DNA of 18,539 nucleotides from Spirochaetaceae bacterium (GTDB lineage Bacteria > Spirochaetota > Spirochaetia > SZUA-6 > Fen-1364): positions 1-18,539 of the forward strand of contig PMZS01000027.1 of assembly GCA_003170115.1 (NCBI GenBank). The letters are read 5' to 3'. Below, piece after piece: positions 13,107 to 18,539 of this stretch. The stretch's first letter is position 1. Each line of letters begins with the position of its first letter. The notes below the pieces were generated by a model. It did not search any database and was not told the DNA's origin. It saw nothing but the letters and a program-made list of their open reading frames with translations. The position numbers and the translations under genes are program-made.

Positions 13107-13586
13107 ATGGAGCTCAGGGTCGTGGATCTGTCGATTGAGTCGCTGAAGGGTATCGGGCAGTTGCTCACGCCTGAACGATGGGAAGTTCCGGGGAAGGGGA
13201 TGGAGTATACCTACACCGACATTGAAGCTGACCTTGGGCTTCCGCCGCCGTGCTCCGCAGGAGTGCTTGAGAGCGTTCCGCGCCCCATGGTTCTGGGCCG
13301 AATGGAGCGTCACCTGCGCACCAGGGAGGCGCAGATTGCCCTTGAGGGCGAGTCGGTACTCTGCGTCGCACCACCGCAGGAAAGCGCGAACGGCGAGCTT
13401 TCCGGAATCACCGCCGTGAGGATTTGCGCCGGCCAGGCCCTCATTCTCGAGGTCGGCGCCTGGCACTGGATTCCATTCCCCGTTGGTGAGAAGACGGCCC
13501 GGTTTCTCGTCATCTTCCGCAGCGGCACGGGAAAAGACGATTTGTACTATTACGATCTCACTCGGACCCTTGCCCTGCGGCTGTAG
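13107..13586 (+). CDS. Ureidoglycolate lyase-like (AllA family) protein
   Basis: Small cytoplasmic protein of 159 residues, ATG 13107 with AGGAGG at 13093-13098. The middle part (LGRMERHLRTREAQIAL, then SVLCVAPPQ) and the later GQALILEVGAWHWIPFPV match the AllA pattern of M-E-R-H, an AP stretch, a glycine turn and G-x-WH. This is a cupin-like beta-barrel that in purine breakdown splits ureidoglycolate to glyoxylate and urea. No other purine or allantoin gene is present, and its neighbours are a YghZ-type reductase and a second aldo/keto reductase. It may therefore work on a sugar-derived 2-hydroxy or 2-oxo acid as a lyase, isomerase or hydrolase. The family call is moderately secure; its role in this operon is unknown. 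Confidence 0.65.
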   Translation: MELRVVDLSIESLKGIGQLLTPERWEVPGKGMEYTYTDIEADLGLPPPCSAGVLESVPRPMVLGRMERHLRTREAQIALEGESVLCVAPPQESANGELSGITAVRICAGQALILEVGAWHWIPFPVGEKTARFLVIFRSGTGKDDLYYYDLTRTLALRL

Positions 13587-13629
13587 ACCGGTCCGGCGGC
13601 GGGGGATGGCACACAATGGGGGAGGCCCG

Positions 13630-14637
13630 ATGAGGCGTGTGTTTCTTGGATCAAGCGGTCTGGCGGTTTCATGCCTTGCCATGGGCACTCAAACCTTCGG
13701 GTGGGGCGTTGACGAAACGGTCGCCTGGGCCATGGCCGACAGGTTCCTGGAGGCTGGAGGCAACTTTTTCGATACCTCGAGCACCTATAATAGCGGGACC
13801 TCCGAGTCCATTCTGGGGTCATGGGCGAAGTCAAGAAATCGGCGCCACGATATCGTCCTGGCGACAAAGGTGTTCTTTCCGACAGGAGAGGGCCCGAACG
13901 ACTTCGGGCTTTCCCGAAAGCATATCCTCCGGTCCGTTGAGGAAAGCCTTCTCCGGCTGAAGACCGACTACATCGACCTGTACCAGGCGCACTGCTTCGA
14001 CATGTCCACCCCGCTCGAGGAGACCCTCCACGTTTTCGAGCACCTCGTGAGATCGGGAAAGGTCCGCTATATCGGGGTGTCCAATTTCACCGCCTCACAG
14101 TTGACGCGTGCGATCATGCTGGAGAGGATGCGCGGGTGGTCTCCCCTCGTGTCCCTGCAGGCCGAGTACAGCCTCCTGGTGAGAAGCACGGAATGGGAGC
14201 TCCTGCCAACTTGCCGGGACGAGGGCCTGACACTTCTGGCCTGGTCTCCATTGGCGGGCGGGTGGCTCTCGGGCAAATACAGCAAGGGCGCGGCGCCGGC
14301 GTCAGACAGCAGGGTGGGGCGAGGGGACCGGTGGGACGATCAACCGGAACAGAGAGAAAGCGAGCTGGCATGGAGAGTCATCGACTGCCTTCAGCAGATC
14401 GGCCGTGATCGAGGGAAGACCTCGTCACAGGTTGCCCTTAATTATCTTCTCAGTCGGAGGGCCTGCCTCGTGCCAATCTTTGGAGCGCGTACGCTCGCAC
14501 AGCTCGACGAAAACCTCGGGTGTGTGGACTGGGATCTGGACGAAAAAGATGCGGCAATCCTTGAGGCGACGAGCAGAATTCCGCTGCCGTACCCATACTG
14601 CTTCATTGAACGCTACACTCGGCGAAGAGAAGCGTGA
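13630..14637 (+). CDS. Aldo/keto reductase (second, YajO/Tas-like)
   Basis: NAD(P)H-dependent oxidoreductase, 335 residues. ATG 13630 starts the family's usual MRRVFLGSSGL and has GGGGGAGG shortly upstream; an in-frame ATG at 13606 would add 8 residues. The TIM-barrel tetrad is intact: D48 and Y53 (NFFDTSSTYNSG), K80 (ATKVF) and H121 (YQAHCFD). A conserved KVRYIGVSNFTASQL stretch and the cofactor-end VPIFGARTLAQLDENLG follow. It is more distant from YghZ than the upstream reductase, so the operon holds two different reductases. Presumably it reduces or oxidises a sugar or keto-acid intermediate ahead of KDG. Its TGA overlaps a GTG of the aldolase frame. Confidence 0.88.
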   Translation: MRRVFLGSSGLAVSCLAMGTQTFGWGVDETVAWAMADRFLEAGGNFFDTSSTYNSGTSESILGSWAKSRNRRHDIVLATKVFFPTGEGPNDFGLSRKHILRSVEESLLRLKTDYIDLYQAHCFDMSTPLEETLHVFEHLVRSGKVRYIGVSNFTASQLTRAIMLERMRGWSPLVSLQAEYSLLVRSTEWELLPTCRDEGLTLLAWSPLAGGWLSGKYSKGAAPASDSRVGRGDRWDDQPEQRESELAWRVIDCLQQIGRDRGKTSSQVALNYLLSRRACLVPIFGARTLAQLDENLGCVDWDLDEKDAAILEATSRIPLPYPYCFIERYTRRREA

Positions 14638-14648
14638 GGGCTCCGGGA

Positions 14649-15608
14649 ATGCACGATGTTCTGAACAGGCTTGGCGAGATCGGGATCGTACCGGTCGTGA
14701 AGATTGAAAAGCCCTCCGACGCGGCCGCTTTGGGACGGGCGCTCATCGCCGGCGACCTTCCGGTGGTGGAGATCACCTTCCGCACCGCCGCTGCCGAGGA
14801 GTCCATTCGGATCCTTTGCCGCGAGGTGCTGGAGATCCTCGTCGGCGCCGGCACGGTGCTCACCACGGACCAGGTTGACCGTGCGGTTGCCGCGGGAGCG
14901 CGCTTCATCGTGTCTCCGGGTTTCAATCCGAAGGTTGTCGACCATTGCCTGGAGAGGGGCATCCCCGTGGCGCCGGGCATCAGCTCCGCGTCCGAAATCG
15001 AGATGGGACTGGAGCGGGGCCTGTCCGTGCTCAAGTTCTTCCCGGCGGGAGCCTCCGGCGGCCTGGAGTTTCTCAAGGCCATCTCCGCCCCGTTCTCCGG
15101 CGTGCAGTTCATGCCCACCGGCGGGATCGACCCGGGCAACCTCAGGGATTACCTGTCCTTCAACCGTGTTCATGCCGTCGGGGGTACCTGGATCGCCAGA
15201 GAAGCGGCGATCGCCACGGGGAGTTTCGACGAAATCACGAGGCTTGCCCGGGAGGCCGTCCAGATGTCACTTGGCTTTGAGCTCGCCCACCTGGGGATCA
15301 ATGGGAGCGGTGGCAACGAGGCCATGGCGGGGGCGGAAACAATGGCTCGCCTGTTCTCCTTCCCGGTGAAGGACGGGTCCAGCTCCACCTTCGCTGGCGC
15401 GGGCTTCGAGTTCATGAAGAGCCCCTTCCTTGGCTCTCGAGGACATATTGCGATTTCCACGCTCAGTATCGCCCGCGCGACATCATGGCTGTCCCGCAGG
15501 GGAGTCTCCGTCAGGAAGGAGACGGCCAAGGAGAAGGATGGACGGATGATCGCGGTCTACCTTGATATCGAGGTTTCGGGTTTCGCCATTCACCTCTTGC
15601 AGAAATAG
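14649..15608 (+). CDS. eda: KDPG/KHG aldolase fused to a C-terminal VOC-like domain
   Basis: Class I aldolase splitting 2-keto-3-deoxy-6-phosphogluconate to pyruvate and glyceraldehyde 3-phosphate; 319 residues from ATG 14649 (GAGGG 8 nt before; GTG 14634, overlapping the previous stop, is the alternative). The Eda barrel occupies about residues 1-205. Visible are E41 and R45 (VVEITFRT), VGAGTVLT, the Schiff-base lysine K129 (VLKFFPAGASGG, with G for the common E) and MPTGGI. Residues about 208-319 form an extra domain (FELAHLGING, FAGAGFEFMKSP, GHIAISTLSIARATSWLSRRGV, GFAIHLLQK) that looks like a single VOC/glyoxalase-type module; similar long Eda forms are known in some bacteria. The extension could bind a metal or substrate, or aid oligomerisation. 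The next gene is the kinase that makes its substrate. Confidence 0.9.
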   Translation: MHDVLNRLGEIGIVPVVKIEKPSDAAALGRALIAGDLPVVEITFRTAAAEESIRILCREVLEILVGAGTVLTTDQVDRAVAAGARFIVSPGFNPKVVDHCLERGIPVAPGISSASEIEMGLERGLSVLKFFPAGASGGLEFLKAISAPFSGVQFMPTGGIDPGNLRDYLSFNRVHAVGGTWIAREAAIATGSFDEITRLAREAVQMSLGFELAHLGINGSGGNEAMAGAETMARLFSFPVKDGSSSTFAGAGFEFMKSPFLGSRGHIAISTLSIARATSWLSRRGVSVRKETAKEKDGRMIAVYLDIEVSGFAIHLLQK

Positions 15609-15618
15609 GACGGACGCC

Positions 15619-16647
15619 ATGCCGCGATTCGTAACCTTCGGTGAGATCATGCTGCGCCTGAAGCCGCCTGGAGCGGAACGTTTCTTTCAGAGTCCATTGC
15701 TCGAAGCGTCGTTCGGTGGCGGTGAGGCAAACGTCGCAACCGCTCTGGCCCGCTTCGGTTGCGAGACATCCTACGTGTCGGTGATCCCCGCAAATGCGAT
15801 TGGCGATGCATGTGTCGGTGAGCTGCGAAAGCACGGCATCGACGTATCGCGAATCGTACGCAAGGGCGCACGCCTGGGGATTTACTTCATCGAGGCTGGC
15901 GCCAACCAGCGCCCCTCCGTCGTCATCTACGACAGGGCAGGAGCAGCCATTGCCGAGGCACGCCCCGGAGACATCGACTGGGCGGCGGTCCTGGCGGATG
16001 CGGGCTGGTTCCACATTACGGGCATTACCCCGGCCATATCCCAGTCCGCAGCGGATCTCTCCCTCGAGTCCGTGCAGGCGGCGAAGCAGAAAGGTCTGAC
16101 GGTGTCCTGCGACCTGAACTACCGCAAGAACCTCTGGAAGTACGGGAAGAGCGCGCCCGATGTAATGACGGAACTGGTGAAGTACGTGGACGTCGCCATT
16201 GCGAACGAGGAAGACTGCCAGAAAGCTCTGGGCGTTTCCGTGCCCGTGGACGTGGAGTCGGGCAGGCTGGACCCGGCCCAGTACCGCACGCTTGCTGAGA
16301 AGGTCCTCTCAACGCATGTCCGCCTGAAGAGCATTGCCATCACCTTGCGGGAAAGCAGGTCCGCCGATGAGAACGGCTGGTCGGGGGTCCTTCATACTGG
16401 GAAAGAGTTCTTCGTCTCACGCCGCTACGAGATCTGCGACATCGTGGATCGCGTGGGCACGGGAGACACCTTTGCCGCCGGGCTCATCTACGGCCTCACC
16501 CACCTGCCGTCGCCCCAGGAGGCGCTTGAGTTCGCCGTGGCCGCGTCGTGCCTCAAGCACTCGATTCCAGGAGACTTGCCGCTTCTGTCCGTGTCGGAGG
16601 TGAAGGCCCTGATGGGCGGATCGGGATCAGGGAGGGTCCAGCGATAA
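15619..16647 (+). CDS. kdgK: 2-keto-3-deoxygluconate kinase (PfkB family)
   Basis: ATP-dependent sugar kinase of 342 residues, last gene of the operon. ATG 15619 follows AGGACGG; the frame upstream overlaps the aldolase and is not coding. PfkB signatures are present: FGGGEANVATALARFG at the N-terminal glycine motif, and DRVGTGDTFAAGLIYG with the catalytic Asp of GTGD near residue 290. The N-terminus (FVTFGEIMLRLKPPG) and the SCDLNYRKNLWKYG segment are typical of KDG kinases. Phosphorylating KDG to KDPG feeds the fused aldolase encoded just before it. A hairpin about 30 bp after the stop may end the operon. KDG is the best guess, though related 2-keto-3-deoxy acids are possible. Confidence 0.88.
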   Translation: MPRFVTFGEIMLRLKPPGAERFFQSPLLEASFGGGEANVATALARFGCETSYVSVIPANAIGDACVGELRKHGIDVSRIVRKGARLGIYFIEAGANQRPSVVIYDRAGAAIAEARPGDIDWAAVLADAGWFHITGITPAISQSAADLSLESVQAAKQKGLTVSCDLNYRKNLWKYGKSAPDVMTELVKYVDVAIANEEDCQKALGVSVPVDVESGRLDPAQYRTLAEKVLSTHVRLKSIAITLRESRSADENGWSGVLHTGKEFFVSRRYEICDIVDRVGTGDTFAAGLIYGLTHLPSPQEALEFAVAASCLKHSIPGDLPLLSVSEVKALMGGSGSGRVQR

Positions 16648-16679
16648 GCCCGCGCTGCGCCAGGGCCGTCAAAATCCGG

Positions 16680-16710
16680 CAACCCCCTCAAGGGTGATCC
16701 GCAGGGGTTG
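16680..16710 (+). terminator. Possible operon terminator hairpin
   Basis: CAACCCC (16680-16686) pairs with GGGGTTG (16704-16710) around a 17-nt loop, followed by the modestly T-rich TTGGTTG. It is 32 bp after the kinase stop. A weak intrinsic terminator at best. Confidence 0.35.
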
Positions 16711-16769
16711 TTGGTTGAAACAATGATGCTTTCCGCAGGCACTTGAGGAAATCAAAGCAAGAACGGAGG

Positions 16770-16793
16770 GGAATACGGCCCTTCGGCCATTCC
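16770..16793 (-). terminator. Hairpin downstream of the tRNA fragment (possible tRNA terminator)
   Basis: GGAAT-AC-GGCC, CTTC, GGCC-ATTCC: a 9-bp stem with a 2-nt bulge. On the - strand it lies 41 bp beyond the tRNA 3' end and is followed by a pyrimidine-rich stretch, so it could be the old terminator of the tRNA gene. Confidence 0.3.
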
Positions 16794-16833
16794 TGGTATA
16801 GTTAGCAATTCACTATGAGTGAAGGCTTTGCAA

Positions 16834-16890
16834 TGCTGCGGACTGGACTTGAACCAGCACACCCTTTCGGGCACCAGCCCCTCAAGCTGG
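16834..16890 (-). tRNA. 3' fragment of tRNA-Leu(GAG): anticodon arm to discriminator base (probable att site)
   Basis: Read on the - strand there is an anticodon arm CCAGC-TTGAGGG-GCTGG (anticodon GAG, bases 16883-16881). A long class-II variable arm follows with stem CCC-GAAA-GGG. Then come a T arm (GCTGG-TTCAAGT-CCAGT), a 3' acceptor strand CCGCAGC and discriminator A. The expected 5' acceptor strand GCTGCGG and a D arm are absent upstream, so only 57 nt of a roughly 85-nt tRNA remain. A fragment running from the anticodon stem to the 3' end is what an integrative element leaves at its far end when it inserts in a tRNA gene. By that geometry the element lies at higher coordinates and the intact tRNA is beyond the window. 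Confidence 0.75.
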
Positions 16891-17079
16891 CAGATGCCAT
16901 TTTTCGGGCTTGCAGGAGCTTGCAGCAGGACGCACTTATTTGCAACAACTATCGCAGATGCAAAGAAATCGGTCAAGTGGACGTGCAAGAACTTGCAACG
17001 ATTTGTAGGGACTGCGAAAAGAATAAAGTCACAGATAATGTAACAGCTCCGTGTTAGCTGGGCAGGCGATGGCATGCGC
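16891..17079. other. Non-coding stretch beside the tRNA fragment with repeated TTGCA motifs
   Basis: No convincing gene is seen. TTGCA recurs at about 16910, 16920, 16940 (TTGCAAC) and 16993 (TTGCAAC). One inverted pair is TGCAAG-AA-CTTGCA (16984-16997), and there is a near-tandem CTTGCAGGAG/CTTGCAGCAG. Such clusters next to an attachment core could be recombinase arm sites, but this is only suggestive. Confidence 0.3.
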
Positions 17080-17370
17080 GCTTACCCGTATTTGCAGTGC
17101 GTAAACCACATCCTGTGGTCTTCTTCGTGCGCAGCAGCAACGTAGCGCTGGTCGACTCAATCGGGTTGGTCGTCCTGATATGAACCCAGTGCGCGGCAGC
17201 GAAGTTATAGAAAGCAAACAAATTTCTTTTTGTCCTCTCGCGGGCACTCCACCGCCTTGGATTACTTCTCCAGCCAGTGGCGCAGGAAATGCTCGTAGGC
17301 CGACAGCGCCTTCGCCTTGGCCGGCGCTTGCAACATTTCGCGCAACATCGCTTTCGTCGCACTGGCTGGA
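17080..17370 (-). pseudogene. Degraded IS256-family (mutator type) transposase, C-terminal part
   Basis: On the - strand the segment 17370 to about 17270 reads as ATKAMLREMLQAPAKAKALS...HWLEK and then stops (TAA where a tyrosine is expected before PKAVEC). The sequence resumes in another frame as LFAFYNFAAAHWVHIRTTNP, then IEST-ATLLLRTKKTTGCG. The HW-x-H-x-RTTNPIEST core, with the last catalytic glutamate in IEST, is diagnostic of the mutator/IS256 group. With both a stop and a frameshift, no N-terminal two-thirds and no terminal repeats seen, it is a dead fragment. Confidence 0.8.
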
Positions 17371-17422
17371 ATAGTTTTCGGAGGGCAAGTCACTTCTTAT
17401 AGAAGAACTACATAGGTTCGCA

Positions 17423-17451
17423 TTGACATGAGTTACCAAATGTGGTAACTT
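17423..17451 (+). promoter_or_regulatory. Promoter of the toxin-antitoxin operon
   Basis: Perfect -35 TTGACA (17423-17428), 17 bp, TAACTT with an extended TGG just before it (17443-17451). The start point would fall at about the toxin ATG (17459), so the transcript is probably leaderless or nearly so. Confidence 0.55.
17431..17450. promoter_or_regulatory. Palindromic operator over the toxin-antitoxin promoter
   Basis: AGTTACCA, AATG, TGGTAACT: a perfect palindrome with 8-bp arms covering the spacer and -10 of the promoter. This is the expected position for autorepression by the XRE-type antitoxin encoded at 17694-18050. Confidence 0.65.
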
Positions 17452-17458
17452 TCACTTA

Positions 17459-17725
17459 ATGCCATTCCGAGTGATCATCAAGAAAAAGGTTGAGAAGTCC
17501 CTTGATGATCTTCCGGAGAAAGTTCAAGTCAAGTTCTGGGTCCTTGTCAGGGAACTCAGACTATTGGGACCGATCCGAGGGAACTGGCCCAATTTCTCGA
17601 AGCTTGGGAGTGGGGACTATCACTGCCATCTCTATACTGCTTGGGTCGCCTGTTGGCGCCGGCAAAAGTCAGCGATAGACATTGAGGTGTATTATGTTGG
17701 TAGCCGTAAAGACGCCCCGTATTAG
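17459..17725 (+). CDS. RelE/HigB-like toxin
   Basis: Small basic protein of 88 residues, predicted to be an mRNA-cleaving or translation-blocking toxin of a type II system. It starts IIKKKVEKSLDDLPEKVQVKF, then has GPIRGNWPNFSKLG, YHCHLYTAWVACWR and the ending IEVYYVGSRKDAPY. This pattern is typical of the HigB-like branch annotated as cytotoxic translational repressor. ATG 17459 is preceded by no Shine-Dalgarno but lies at the predicted transcription start. The stop is 32 bp inside the antitoxin gene. The toxin-first order is that of higBA modules. The gene looks intact, unlike its transposase neighbours. Confidence 0.85.
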   Translation: MPFRVIIKKKVEKSLDDLPEKVQVKFWVLVRELRLLGPIRGNWPNFSKLGSGDYHCHLYTAWVACWRRQKSAIDIEVYYVGSRKDAPY

Positions 17726-18050
17726 GGTTCACATGAGCGGTGTGGGGGCGAAGATTATCGTGAGGGAGTTGCGGAAGCTGTATCCCTCTGTGACGGTCTC
17801 CAACGATGCGGAGGCCGTAGACATCACTTCCACCGCGTGGTGGAAAAAGATGAAGGCCACTTCCCATTTTGGTACCGTGCTCTGGACGTACCGCGATAAC
17901 GCTGGGCTGACCCTAGAACAGCTCTCGAAGCGGAGCGGAATCGCCAAGTCCCATCTCTCTGACATGGAAAACGGGAAGAGGGCCATCGGCCCGCGCACGG
18001 CAAAGAAGCTTGCCAAGGTGCTCGGCGTCGACTATCGCCTTTTCCTGTAG
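17694..18050 (+). CDS. XRE-family HTH antitoxin
   Basis: Antitoxin and autorepressor of 118 residues that should neutralise the toxin encoded just before it and bind the operator at 17431-17450. ATG 17694 has GAGGT 5 nt upstream within the toxin gene; the 32-nt overlap suggests coupled translation. The C-terminal half is a Cro/C1-type HTH (about residues 60-115): FGTVLWTYRDNAGLTLEQLS, then KRSGIAKSHLSDMENGKRAI and a last helix AKKLAKVLGVDYRLFL. The N-terminal half (VRELRKLYPSVTVSNDAEAV) probably wraps the toxin and is of no recognised family. Base composition is like that of the neighbours. Confidence 0.82.
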   Translation: MLVAVKTPRIRVHMSGVGAKIIVRELRKLYPSVTVSNDAEAVDITSTAWWKKMKATSHFGTVLWTYRDNAGLTLEQLSKRSGIAKSHLSDMENGKRAIGPRTAKKLAKVLGVDYRLFL

Positions 18051-18081
18051 CATAAACAGGCAGCCGTTCCTGGGAGCCCCG

Positions 18082-18539
18082 GTGCAAAGGACATCGGGGA
18101 CACAAGAGAAGGTTGTAGAACGCCTGGGACGGCTGAAGGAGCGCTCTCACGGCATTCATCGCTACTACGAGATCACCCTCATCCACGATCAGTGCACCGT
18201 CAGCGAGGTACGTTGGAACTGCAGCCGGGCCGCAGAGGCCGATGAGCGCTATGCAGGCAGATACTACATTCGCACCAGCCGAACGGACCTGGATGAGAAA
18301 AGTCTGTGGCAACTGTACGTCACACTCGGGGGCATCGAGGATTCCTTCCGCTCGTTGAAGGGCAAGCTGGGACTTCGGCCGGTGTTCCACTCCAAGAGCA
18401 CGCGCATCAAGGCGCATCTGTTCATCACGGTGTTGGCCTATCACCTGCTGAATGCGATCCGTCATCGCCTGAGGGAACACGGCTACGTTGCTCGCTGGTC
18501 GACGATCCGCCAGAGGCTCTCCACGCACGTGATGAGCAC
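18082..18539 (+). pseudogene. 5'-truncated IS1634-family (IS4-like DDE) transposase, runs off the window
   Basis: The + strand frame from about 18082 is open to the window end: VVERLGRLKERSHGIHRYYE, then YYIRTSRTDLDEKSLWQLYV, TLGGIEDSFRSLKGKLGLRP and VFHSKSTRIKAHLFITVLAY. These are the conserved C-terminal segments of IS1634-type transposases, including the last catalytic acidic residue in the (V/I)E-x-x-FRSLK motif. The N-terminal half with the first catalytic aspartates is absent: the frame continues upstream only into the antitoxin gene, out of frame with it, and no start codon with a ribosome site is seen. It is therefore a fragment created by insertion or deletion next to the toxin-antitoxin module. 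The 3' end and any inverted repeat lie outside the window. Confidence 0.8.

Noticed and set aside
16815..17057. 80-codon + strand frame covering the tRNA fragment
   Set aside because: It overlaps the tRNA remnant, lacks a ribosome site and has no recognisable product.
17824..18528. 234-codon - strand frame at the right end
   Set aside because: Antisense to the IS1634-type transposase and the antitoxin, both of which have clear conserved motifs on +.
1..18539. CRISPR array or riboswitch
   Set aside because: No regularly spaced repeats and no leader structure that I could match to a known riboswitch were found.

Overview
The window is an 18.5 kb stretch of roughly 55-60% GC bacterial DNA, with almost all genes on the + strand. 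It is dominated by carbohydrate uptake and catabolism. The sigma-54 promoters, the AAA+ enhancer-binding regulator and the periplasmic binding proteins point to a diderm bacterium. The signal peptide ending in FAAGQGEG resembles those of spirochaete binding proteins, but that is only a weak hint and I would not assign a phylum from it.

Left part (1-3359): the 3' end of a CUT1-type sugar-binding protein gene, two MalF/MalG-like permease genes (stop and start overlapping), and an aldose-epimerase-like gene. No ATPase gene for this transporter is visible. Then comes a scar (3356-3623): an internally deleted msrB remnant on the - strand, abutting within about 4 bp the last 31 codons (counting the stop) of a lost sigma-54 regulator on the + strand.

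Middle (3624-7233): two parallel control regions. Each has the end of a regulator reading frame, then a palindromic site (GGACATGT, 6 bp, ACATGTCC), then a textbook -24/-12 sigma-54 promoter. The distance from palindrome centre to the -12 C is 109.5 bp in both. The first control region drives a zinc-dependent dehydrogenase. The second, just behind an intact GAF-PAS-AAA+-Fis regulator, drives a nine-gene operon.

Operon (7234-16647): a CUT2 (ribose-type) transporter made of a binding protein, a permease, a double ATPase and a second permease. It is followed by an L-glyceraldehyde-3-phosphate reductase (YghZ/Gpr-like), a ureidoglycolate-lyase-like protein, a second aldo/keto reductase, a KDPG aldolase fused to a VOC-like domain, and a KDG kinase. 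The kinase and aldolase form the lower Entner-Doudoroff route to pyruvate and glyceraldehyde 3-phosphate. The dehydrogenase and the two reductases probably perform redox interconversions upstream of KDG. No dehydratase is seen, so the substrate is unknown; a sugar acid, rare sugar or polyol is likely. This sigma-54-controlled combination is the best candidate in the window for an undescribed pathway.

Right end (16648-18539): a junction into mobile DNA. A 57-nt 3' fragment of a tRNA-Leu(GAG) on the - strand looks like an attachment-site remnant. To its right lie a degraded IS256-type transposase, an intact HigB/RelE-like toxin and XRE antitoxin pair with a palindromic operator, and a 5'-truncated IS1634-type transposase that runs off the window.
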